This document shows, in pieces, positions 57,432-64,000 of a DNA stretch of 64,000 nt (position 1 is the stretch's first letter; the number at the start of each line of letters is the position of its first letter). Source of the DNA: JAHBNG01 sp039028975 (lineage in GTDB: Bacteria; Chloroflexota; Anaerolineae; Caldilineales; Caldilineaceae). The notes under the pieces are model-generated. The model did not search any database. It was not told where the DNA came from and saw nothing but the letters and a program-made list of their open reading frames with translations. The position numbers and the translations under genes were made by a program. The stretch spans positions 62,001-126,000 of the forward strand of contig JBCCHB010000015.1 of the NCBI GenBank assembly GCA_039028975.1. Reading direction: 5' to 3'.

Positions 57432-58115
57432 ATGAGTGCAGTTGCCGCACATCCAGAACATAGCAATATCGATCATGGTCATGCCAGTCATGATGATCAT
57501 ACCGGTCATGATGACCACGCTGGCGAACACTTCAATCTACACCATAACCGGGTTGGCTTGTGGATGTTCTTCTTTTCAGAAGTCTTTCTATTCGGCGGTC
57601 TATTGGCTGCTCGATTCTACCTTTGGCGTGGCGATCATGGTGAAGTAGTCCGCCCTGATTTGGGTAACTTCGGTCAGTTGGTTGGCTTGGCCGTCACGGT
57701 CATTCTGTTGATCAGTAGCTGGTCAATTAACATGGCCGAGACTGGTATGGAGCACGATGATCGTCGCACCTTCAATATTGGGATGTGGACCACCTTTATT
57801 CTGGGTACCCTCTTTCTCTTTGGCGTAATGATCTTCGAGTGGGGTATCTTCCCGTTTATCTACGAAGCACATTTCAAACCTTGGGATGGTGCATTTGGGG
57901 CCGTTATCTTTGCCATGACGGGGATGCACGCGCTTCATGTGCTGAGTGGGCTGATCTTCATTGCCATTGTCTGGAACAATGCCCGAATGGGGCATTACTC
58001 CTCTGAAAGCCACTGGGGCGTGGAAGCCTGTGCCATTTACTGGCACTATGTGGATCTGGTTTGGGTCTTCTTCTACCCAGCCCTTTATCTTATTGGTACG
58101 GTCTATCACCACTAA
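57432..58115 (+). CDS. coxC: Cytochrome c oxidase subunit III
   Basis: Polytopic subunit of 227 residues, seven-helix type with a short start, from ATG 57432 (1 bp after the coxD stop; its ribosome binding site lies in coxD). The N-terminal ~35 residues are a His/Asp-rich tract (HPEHSNIDHGHASHDDHTGH) of unusual composition that could bind metal. Conserved features are FFSEVFLFGGLLAARFY, FEWGIFPF, MTGMHALHVLSGLIF and IYWHYVDLVWVFFYPALYL. Confidence 0.94.
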   Translation: MSAVAAHPEHSNIDHGHASHDDHTGHDDHAGEHFNLHHNRVGLWMFFFSEVFLFGGLLAARFYLWRGDHGEVVRPDLGNFGQLVGLAVTVILLISSWSINMAETGMEHDDRRTFNIGMWTTFILGTLFLFGVMIFEWGIFPFIYEAHFKPWDGAFGAVIFAMTGMHALHVLSGLIFIAIVWNNARMGHYSSESHWGVEACAIYWHYVDLVWVFFYPALYLIGTVYHH

Positions 58116-58130
58116 AGGCGGTCTAAGCGA

Positions 58131-59006
58131 TTGAACGCCCAAGCTTCACTTCTGCAAGCTTTGCTCTCCAAATGGGAATGGCGCATCGAAGTTGTTCTGG
58201 TGCTACTCCTGTTTGGAGTTCTCTTTTTTAGAGGCTGGTGGATATTACGATCACGGGGCGCTGTTTCGGCAACCAAGCTTCGTTTAGTTGCCTACTTTGG
58301 AGGGCTATTTTCGTTGGCCCTCTCACTCATGTCTCCTATCGATTGGTTGGGTGGACAGCTCTTTTTTATGCATATGGTGCAGCATATGCTCTCCATCATG
58401 ATCGGAGCACCGCTTCTTTGTTTGGCCAATCCGTTTCCGATATTAGTTTGGGGACTGCCATCGAACCTCCGTTTACAGGTAGGGCAATTCTTTACAAAAC
58501 AGTCTCGTTTTCGGCAAGTATTGGTCCTGCTTACTCGGCCCCAATACTGTTGGTTCTTCTTCTTTGCCGTCTATTTGGGTTGGCATGAACCTGCTGCCTA
58601 TAATCTGGCTTTACGCAGAGGATGGGTTCACGATCTAGAACATTTGACTTTCTTTGCATCAGCCATGCTCTTTTGGTGGCACGGATTTGGTGTGGCGCCC
58701 AAATTTCATAAGCCATTGCCTGTATGGGGTCGTTTAGCCTTCTTGCTCAGTGCCATTCCACCCAACATGTTGGCAGGGGTGATGATTGCTTTTTCCAATA
58801 CGGTCATCTACACTTACTATGAATCAATCCCTCGGGTTTGGGGTTTGACGCTGATGCAAGACCAGCGACTGGGTGGTGCTATCATGTGGATCCCAGGTAG
58901 CATGATGTTTCTGATCGCTGGAATTGTGGTGTTGGCCTTAGGGCTTCAACGGGAGCATGAGCGTAACAAACTTGTTCATGTGCCGGGAGCATCAACCCAA
59001 GCTTAA
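58131..59006 (+). CDS. ctaG: CtaG-family (Caa3_CtaG) cytochrome oxidase assembly protein
   Basis: Integral membrane protein of 291 residues with about seven TM helices. Family landmarks are MSPIDWLGGQLFFMHMVQHMLS, IGAPLLCLANPF, YLGWHEPAAYNLAL, HDLEHLTFFASAMLFWW and MIAFSNTVIYTYYE. Such proteins help copper loading or assembly of the oxidase in caa3-containing bacteria. It is unrelated to the Cox11-type CtaG. It begins with TTG 58131, 15 bp after coxC; no ATG fits. It overlaps the next gene by one base (TAATG). Confidence 0.85.
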   Translation: MNAQASLLQALLSKWEWRIEVVLVLLLFGVLFFRGWWILRSRGAVSATKLRLVAYFGGLFSLALSLMSPIDWLGGQLFFMHMVQHMLSIMIGAPLLCLANPFPILVWGLPSNLRLQVGQFFTKQSRFRQVLVLLTRPQYCWFFFFAVYLGWHEPAAYNLALRRGWVHDLEHLTFFASAMLFWWHGFGVAPKFHKPLPVWGRLAFLLSAIPPNMLAGVMIAFSNTVIYTYYESIPRVWGLTLMQDQRLGGAIMWIPGSMMFLIAGIVVLALGLQREHERNKLVHVPGASTQA

Positions 59007-59635
59007 TGCAAGCACAACACACCCAATTTCAAGCCAATCGCATGAAAGCGTACGGCTTGTTGGCTTTAGTTACTGGTATACTTTCTTTATTCACCTATGC
59101 ATCGATCCTTGCCCACGGCGGCGGAACGCCCAGGTTGACAGATGTGGAGGCGGGTCCGTATCGACTCTTTGCTTGGACTAGCCCAGAGCCATTGCGGGCG
59201 GGCGAGATCCATATGACCATAGCCGTCACGTTGCCGCCAACTACGTCATCGGGGTCGGATAAGCAAGGAGCGAACCAGTCGGATACGTTGACAGAAGCTG
59301 TGACAGATGTGAATGTCGGCGTAGTCTTTGAGCCAATGGTGGCGGACGATCAATCCCCTAGCCAGTTGGCCAGTGCAAAGGTTGCACTAATGGCTAGTGT
59401 AAGCGAGATCAATCCTCTCTATTATGAGGTAGATACGGAATTAGCCTTTGCTGGGCAATGGAAGGCAACGATATCGGTTGATGGACTGCTAGGCACAGCT
59501 GAAGCATCATTTATGAGTGGAGTGGAACCTGCTCTGCTGGTGAATTGGTCTTTAGTGTTTGGTATTGTTTTGCTCTTGGTGGTCATCATTCTCTATAGCC
59601 GTATGCGTACTCGTTCAGAACGACATAATTCATAA
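59006..59635 (+). CDS. Membrane-anchored extracytoplasmic protein of the oxidase operon (YtkA/FixH-like)
   Basis: Protein of 209 residues. It has a signal/TM start (AYGLLALVTGILSLFTYASI), an outside domain opening AHGGGTPRLTDVEAGPYRL and a C-terminal TM helix (WSLVFGIVLLLVVIILY). The domain (LRAGEIHMTIAVTL, GQWKATISVDG) resembles the YtkA/FixH/CopC-type beta-sandwich found beside oxidase genes, which is often tied to copper delivery. Possible copper-ligating residues are an early His (HGGG) and two Met. This is a tentative name: recognition rests on strand pattern and context. It shares one base with ctaG and is 1 bp from SURF1. Confidence 0.55.
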   Translation: MQAQHTQFQANRMKAYGLLALVTGILSLFTYASILAHGGGTPRLTDVEAGPYRLFAWTSPEPLRAGEIHMTIAVTLPPTTSSGSDKQGANQSDTLTEAVTDVNVGVVFEPMVADDQSPSQLASAKVALMASVSEINPLYYEVDTELAFAGQWKATISVDGLLGTAEASFMSGVEPALLVNWSLVFGIVLLLVVIILYSRMRTRSERHNS

Positions 59636-59636
59636 T

Positions 59637-60515
59637 ATGGATACACTGAAACAACTGGGAGCCGATCAGCTTTTGGCTCTTAGCAAGATATTCAACCGTC
59701 GCTGGTGGTGGACCACGCTTTTGGTCATTCTGGGGATGATTTTCCTTGCTCGTTTAGGCACTTGGCAACTGGATCGGTTAGAGCAGAGGCGTAGCCAGAA
59801 TGCGTACGAGCTTCAGCAGTGGACCCAGTCTCCATTTACTGTCCATACTGACACGCTGCCTGAGGATCTAGATACGTTAGCCAATCGACGGATTCTCATA
59901 GAAGGCCGTTTCGATTATGAAAATCAAGTTATATGGGGCTATCAGACATTTCGTGATCAATCGGGTGTGCGTCTGGTCACCCCGCTGATCTTTGAAGATA
60001 GCGTGACCCAGCAGGAGAAGGCCCTCTTGGTGGTGCGAGGCTGGGTTCCAAACAACAGGGAAAGAGATTGGACCCAATATGATGGTGAGGCTCAGGCCTC
60101 TATCTTTGGGCGGGCTTTTAAATCACAGCTGTTGCCAGGTGGTGCCATGCCATCTCCACCTAGTGATCCAGAACTGGGGTGGTCTTATATTAATATTGAA
60201 CTGCTTCAACCTGAGATGTCCTACGAGCTACTGCCCTTTATTCTTGTCCAGCTACCTGAGCCAGGTCGAACCATCAACGATCTTCCGATTCAAGAGATCT
60301 GGATACCAGCAGCCACCGAGGGCAACCATCTAAGCTACGCCATTCAATGGTTTAGCTTTGCGCTCATCTTTGGTTTTGGCTATCTGCAATTTATTCTGTG
60401 GCAAGAGCGCCGAGAAGAGCGCATTCGCCAAGCCGAAGAAGGTGCACTTGACGAGAATGTTGAAGGTAGAGCCGAATTGGATCCAACAAACCAGCCAAGC
60501 GGCTCGACAATTTAA
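59637..60515 (+). CDS. SURF1-family oxidase assembly protein
   Basis: Protein of 292 residues with two TM helices: N-terminal (WWTTLLVILGMIFLARLGTWQ) and C-terminal (QWFSFALIFGFGYLQFIL). The family markers LGTWQLDRLEQRR near the start and HLSYAIQWFSFAL near the end are present. SURF1 assists haem a insertion into subunit I. ATG 59637 is used; an earlier frame opening at 59559 lies inside the preceding gene. The extracytoplasmic domain carries the typical RRILIEGRF motif. Confidence 0.93.
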   Translation: MDTLKQLGADQLLALSKIFNRRWWWTTLLVILGMIFLARLGTWQLDRLEQRRSQNAYELQQWTQSPFTVHTDTLPEDLDTLANRRILIEGRFDYENQVIWGYQTFRDQSGVRLVTPLIFEDSVTQQEKALLVVRGWVPNNRERDWTQYDGEAQASIFGRAFKSQLLPGGAMPSPPSDPELGWSYINIELLQPEMSYELLPFILVQLPEPGRTINDLPIQEIWIPAATEGNHLSYAIQWFSFALIFGFGYLQFILWQERREERIRQAEEGALDENVEGRAELDPTNQPSGSTI

Positions 60516-60603
60516 ATCCCTATTTAAATGCGATACAACTGCAAAGAGAAGGGTATGTCTACTTAGCCCATCTCTCTTTCAGTGAGTTCAAAAGGTTATT
60601 CAA

Positions 60604-61566
60604 TTGCAAAGTTCACTTTTAAAGCGAAGCAAAGGAATTCGGACAGCACCAGATAGTACCTCACCCATTTTGGAATTGGCTTCAAGCTCTTGGGGGTCTC
60701 GGTTTCAGTGGCGTGACTATATTGCCTTGACCAAGCCACGCATCATTTCACTTTTGCTCGTTACCATGTTGGTTCCCATGTTCCTGGCTGGCGACGGTTC
60801 ACCTAGCCTAAGTCTAGTTTTATGGACCTTATTGGGTGGTTTTCTGGCGGCTGGTGGTGCCAATACGATCAATCAATACGTTGATCGAGACATTGATCTC
60901 GTTATGGGACGAACAGCCGAACGTCCTCTTCCTAGTGGCCGCATGACGCCCAATCAGGTATTGAGTTTTGGCCTGGTGTTGATTGGTCTCAGCTTTATTC
61001 AGCTTTGGTTGACCGTGAATTTATTAACGGCATTATTGGCACTATCTGGCGTTGTGCTCTATATCGGCCTCTATACTATTCTGCTCAAGCGAAGTAGTAC
61101 GCAGAATATTGTGGTAGGGGGCGCGGCAGGTTGCATTCCTCCTTTGGTTGGTTGGGCGGCGGTAGCGAATGAGATAACCCTTCTGCCTCTCTTTATGTTT
61201 TTGATTATGTTTTACTGGACACCGCCTCACTTTTGGGCCTTGGCGCTGGTCAAACAGAAAGAGTATGGAATAGCCGGAGTACCCATGCTGCCCGTTGTTG
61301 CGGGGGAGGACGAGACTCGATGGCAGATTTGGCTCTACAGCCTGTTGCTGGCACTCATTTCTATTATACCAGTTTTTCTACAGCTATTGGGGCCTGTTTA
61401 CTTGGTTTTTGCCCTGCTCCTTAACGGCATCTTTCTCAAACAAGCCTTTGATCTGTGGCAACAGCCCACCTACGCCCGCACTTGGCGGCTCTTTAAATTT
61501 AGCCTGCTCTATTTGGCCCTGCTCTTTTTGGGCATGGGGATCGATGGAGTATTTTTTGTAGGATAA
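60604..61566 (+). CDS. ctaB: Protoheme IX farnesyltransferase (heme O synthase)
   Basis: UbiA-type prenyltransferase of 320 residues making heme O, precursor of haem a. It has seven to nine TM helices. The diphosphate/metal motif is NQYVDRDIDLVMGRT, with the RPLPSGR that follows. The second polar loop has TILLKRSSTQNIVVGGAAG and TPPHFWALALVKQKEYG. It starts with TTG 60604; the protein begins with a hydrophilic 40-residue stretch before RDYIALTKPRIISLL. Last gene of the oxidase/assembly operon. No ctaA is seen in the window. Confidence 0.94.
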   Translation: MQSSLLKRSKGIRTAPDSTSPILELASSSWGSRFQWRDYIALTKPRIISLLLVTMLVPMFLAGDGSPSLSLVLWTLLGGFLAAGGANTINQYVDRDIDLVMGRTAERPLPSGRMTPNQVLSFGLVLIGLSFIQLWLTVNLLTALLALSGVVLYIGLYTILLKRSSTQNIVVGGAAGCIPPLVGWAAVANEITLLPLFMFLIMFYWTPPHFWALALVKQKEYGIAGVPMLPVVAGEDETRWQIWLYSLLLALISIIPVFLQLLGPVYLVFALLLNGIFLKQAFDLWQQPTYARTWRLFKFSLLYLALLFLGMGIDGVFFVG

Positions 61567-61573
61567 AGTAAAG

Positions 61574-62059
61574 ATGACTTCTGATCTTATGCTGCCCCGC
61601 AAATGGACACTCAAATGCCAGGGGCAGCAAGTCGTCTTTGTCAAAAAGTCAAACGAAAAATCTTCGCATGTAGTGATGAAATCGCTGATCTGGGCACTCT
61701 ATCTATATGACTATCCGAATTTAAGCGTTGAAATCAAAATTGGCGACCGATACAAGCCCGACGTAGTCGCCTTAGATGACCTTGGAACACCCCTCTTTTG
61801 GGGCGAGGCGGGTCAGGTTAGCGAACGCAAGCTCCACTCCCTCTTCAAGCGATACCCCAATACCCACTTCGCCATTGGAAAATGGAACCAGCGGTTAGAA
61901 CCCCATGCAGCCATTCTGCAAAAGGCGTTAAAGGGACTGAACCGCTCGGCCCCGTGCGACCTCATCTCCTTTCCCGAAGATAGCGTCGAACGCTTTATCA
62001 ATGAGCAAGACCAAATTAGGCTCAGTCACGCAGATTTGCTCTGGAAACGGCTACATTGA
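61574..62059 (+). CDS. YaeQ-like/PD-(D/E)XK-fold protein
   Basis: Protein of 161 residues of tentative family. The segment HVVMKSLIWALYLYDYP recalls the YaeQ helix (ML-L-AWL-Y). The strand KPDVVALDDLGTPLFWGEAG provides Asp and Glu residues in PD-(D/E)XK positions, followed by a Lys/Arg helix. This suggests a restriction-endonuclease-like fold. The role is unknown and nuclease activity has not been shown for many relatives. It starts 7 bp after ctaB, so it could be co-transcribed with the oxidase genes without sharing their function. The alternative is an uncharacterised Chloroflexota-specific protein. Confidence 0.5.
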   Translation: MTSDLMLPRKWTLKCQGQQVVFVKKSNEKSSHVVMKSLIWALYLYDYPNLSVEIKIGDRYKPDVVALDDLGTPLFWGEAGQVSERKLHSLFKRYPNTHFAIGKWNQRLEPHAAILQKALKGLNRSAPCDLISFPEDSVERFINEQDQIRLSHADLLWKRLH

Positions 62060-62084
62060 GTAATTAGCAAGCATAGTGACTCTT

Positions 62085-62175
62085 TATAGATGGCTAGAGA
62101 GGCTTTGTCCTTCCTTCTCGGAATTCCCCAGAGTAGATGGTCAAGAGTTGAGGCAAGACTTTACTAGCGAAGCAT
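62085..62175. repeat. Interspersed inverted-repeat element A, copy 8
   Basis: Starts TATAGATGGCTAGAGAGGC, with CGGAATTCCCCAGAGTAGAT inside and an inverted right end (GGCAAGACTTTACTAGCGAAGCATA). It is one of the more degraded copies. Confidence 0.7.
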
Positions 62176-62348
62176 AACACCTAAGGAAATTTGTCAAAAC
62201 ACTGCTCCCATTGTAAGTTGGGTAGGCGTGACAGGGAATTACTGGATGTGATATAGTGTGGTCGTTTGTAAATTGGGAGTACTCTATTGCAGCTGCCAGA
62301 TAGAAACCTCCGTTTTGCACTAATGCTGAGTATAAAGGAGCCGATTTG

Positions 62349-63584
62349 ATGAGTTCATCTAATGATACAACCAATCCCTTTAAAGTACTTCGAGATAATA
62401 TTTCATTCTCTTCGGATGAAGGTCGAGTCCAGTTTCAGGTGACACTCAACAAAGCCCAGCTTAACCAACTGTTAGAACGTGCAGATAGGGCTGCCATTGA
62501 TATCGATGGCGAGTTTATTGGTAAGATTCATCAAATTGACCTGATTGAGCCTAATATCGCCCGAGTCTCTGGTACGTTTCTAACCTATCCAGAAGATGCA
62601 ACGACCCGCACGGACAACGTTGAAGCCCCTAGCGAGACCGTAGAGGGGATTGAAGTGAATGAGGGTACAGAAGCAGAGGGTACAGAATCTTTAACCTCCT
62701 CTCATCAAGATGAGCCAGCCGCTGATTCTACAGAAGAAGCCGAAGAACCTACCATTACGATTCAGGCCAGCGACATAGATGGCCGTGAAGTAGAGGGAAC
62801 GCTTGATATTGCATTCTCAGCGGCTAATGGTAAGCCCCATGCTGAGATTGTTGATGTAAATGTGCCAGGCTTGAACCTGAATAGTCCAGCCATACAAAAG
62901 ATCAACGAGAAGTTTGCCAAAGAATTTGTCATGGAGATTAGTGACTCGGAGCCGATGGGTGTCAAGAGTATTCAAGTCCGGAATGATGCACTCTCTGTAG
63001 CCGTTACAACGCCCATATCTGATCGGTGGCTCAGTCGCATTCGGATGGGCAAGTTCGCCTTGAGCGTGCCCTCCTATAGCGGCTCGGAAGGCGAAAATTA
63101 CCAGTGGCCTGCACCCTGGTTGCCTGTCATTAATATCCGTAGCAAAGCAAAAGATGAGTCCATGCCTCGGGTATCCATCGGTTTAATTGCGATAGGTGAT
63201 GTAGCGATTGGTTTATTCGCAGCAGGTGGCGTGGCACTCGGTGCGGCTTCCATTGGCGGTATTTCCCTGGGTTGGTGGTTAGCCGCCGGGGGAATCGGTG
63301 TCAGCAAAGGGGTCGCTGCCGCAGGCATTGCATTAAGTCAGACGGTTGGCTTGGGTGTACTTGCCATAGCCAAGAGCCTATCCATTGGTACGTTGGCTTT
63401 GTCGAAAGGATATGCATTTGGTGCAGTGGCTGCCGCGCAAAAGGCGGTGGGAATCATTTCCATTGGGGGTGTTACCTTTGGTGTTGTGGCCATCGGGAAA
63501 CATGGTTGGGGGCTTGTTCCCATAACGGCTGATACGTGGAATGCCGTAAAGATGTTCTTCGGTGGCACATCAGCAGCAGTTTAG
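62349..63584 (+). CDS. Glycine-zipper-rich membrane protein with N-terminal unknown domain
   Basis: Protein of 411 residues from ATG 62349 (AGGAG 9 nt upstream). It is not recognised as a named family. The N-terminal ~80 residues look like a small alpha/beta domain (VQFQVTLNKAQLNQLLERA, IARVSGTFL). An acidic Glu/Thr linker follows, then a second domain (ITIQASDIDGREVEGTLDIAF, HAEIVDVNVPGLN). The last ~150 residues are a Gly/Ala/Ile repeat of about seven-residue units (IGLIAIGDVAIGLFAAGG, VALGAASIGG, GIGVSKGVAAAG), as in glycine-zipper pore or membrane-associated proteins. It could be a membrane-inserting or membrane-curving protein. A hairpin at about 63703 (GCTTGAGAG/CTCTCAAGC) follows the gene. 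Confidence 0.6.
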   Translation: MSSSNDTTNPFKVLRDNISFSSDEGRVQFQVTLNKAQLNQLLERADRAAIDIDGEFIGKIHQIDLIEPNIARVSGTFLTYPEDATTRTDNVEAPSETVEGIEVNEGTEAEGTESLTSSHQDEPAADSTEEAEEPTITIQASDIDGREVEGTLDIAFSAANGKPHAEIVDVNVPGLNLNSPAIQKINEKFAKEFVMEISDSEPMGVKSIQVRNDALSVAVTTPISDRWLSRIRMGKFALSVPSYSGSEGENYQWPAPWLPVINIRSKAKDESMPRVSIGLIAIGDVAIGLFAAGGVALGAASIGGISLGWWLAAGGIGVSKGVAAAGIALSQTVGLGVLAIAKSLSIGTLALSKGYAFGAVAAAQKAVGIISIGGVTFGVVAIGKHGWGLVPITADTWNAVKMFFGGTSAAV

Positions 63585-63802
63585 AAACATATATCTAGTG
63601 AGGCTTCGCCTCAGACCGACAAGATGTATTGGCGCAGAACATTCGGGCTAAAAACTTGACTCAAATACATGAACTTTCGGCTCTCTAGTAGTCTAGCCGC
63701 GCTTGAGAGTCGGTGGTTGCTCTCAAGCAAAGCTTAGGAAAACTACGGTCCTCAAAACCACCGTAGTCCAATCATAGTAAACATCCAGATGGAGGATCAG
63801 TC

Positions 63803-64000
63803 ATGCAGACAACAGACTATATCAAAGAGCACAATGCCAAACATATCATCCACCCCATGGCCAATCAAAAAGCGCTGGCTGAGAATCCACCAGTCGTGAT
63901 TAACGGGGCCAAAGGCGTCTTTATCACTGATATAGATGGCAACGAGATGGTGGATGGCGTCGGTGGTCTCTGGAACGTGAACGTGGGCTACGACCGTCCT
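63803..64000 (+). CDS. Class III (omega) aminotransferase, N-terminal part only
   Basis: PLP-dependent fold-type I aminotransferase, cut by the right edge after 66 residues. The start (YIKEHNAKHIIHPMANQK) and GVFITDIDGNEMVDGVGGLW, with NVNVGYDR, are the normal beginning of omega-amino acid or amine--pyruvate aminotransferases. GGAGG lies 7 nt before ATG 63803. The PLP lysine is beyond the window, so the specificity cannot be told. Confidence 0.85.
   Translation, partial: MQTTDYIKEHNAKHIIHPMANQKALAENPPVVINGAKGVFITDIDGNEMVDGVGGLWNVNVGYDRP

Overview
The window reads as a chromosome segment of a Chloroflexota (Chloroflexi) bacterium, probably an Anaerolineae/Caldilineae-type lineage. This is inference from gene content and not from a marker-gene tree. 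The clues are a dcw (division and cell wall) cluster without outer-membrane genes, surface proteins with long Thr/Pro stalks, several phytanoyl-CoA dioxygenase (PhyH) proteins, DUF4058 and Uma2 proteins, and an A2-type cytochrome oxidase operon with CtaG, SURF1 and CtaB. No tRNA, rRNA, CRISPR array or intact transposase was seen.

Layout. 1-11.5 kb is accessory carbon metabolism: the 5' part of a GH2 glycosidase (minus), an SDR dehydrogenase and a PhyH protein (plus), a Uma2 nuclease-like protein, a radical SAM protein and a DUF4058 protein (plus), then a minus-strand group of an alcohol-dehydrogenase-like protein, a degenerate MBL protein, an HpcH/HpaI aldolase and a second PhyH protein. 11.5-15.2 kb is gene-poor and repeat-rich: a 53-residue secreted peptide, a Rap-like TPR protein and a JAMM protease, with a 45-bp direct duplication bracketing the peptide and TPR genes. 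15.2-36.6 kb is one long minus-strand dcw cluster: mraZ, rsmH, ftsL-like, ftsI, murF, mraY, murD, ftsW, murG, two membrane proteins, murC, murB, ddl, ftsQ, ftsA, ftsZ. 36.6-37.8 kb is a divergent control region with a MraZ operator, a consensus promoter and an attenuator-like leader. 37.8-46.6 kb is rpoB-rpoC (plus). 46.7-53.6 kb has a double GNAT protein, an amidase, a RodZ-like protein, peptide deformylase and a Thr/Pro-stalk BNR protein. 54.0-61.6 kb is the aa3-type oxidase operon: a CuA-less COX II-like protein, coxB, coxA, subunit IV, coxC, ctaG, a periplasmic protein, SURF1 and ctaB. A YaeQ/PD-(D/E)XK-like protein, a glycine-zipper-like membrane protein and the start of a class III aminotransferase end the window.

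Most notable observations: (1) ftsW and murG overlap out of frame by 347 bp, so a basic C-terminal tail of FtsW and a ~100-residue insert in MurG come from the same DNA. (2) RpoC carries an inserted domain resembling the RpoA C-terminal domain, behind an Asn/Gly/Ser linker. RpoC also has a long coiled-coil insert and RpoB a ~140-residue C-terminal insert. (3) A peptide/TPR pair sits between direct repeats. (4) At least eight copies of a ~90-115 bp inverted-repeat element are scattered between genes. (5) The rpoB leader has mutually exclusive hairpins. (6) ftsQ appears to start at an ATT codon.

All domain calls come from reading motifs by eye. No alignments or database searches were run.
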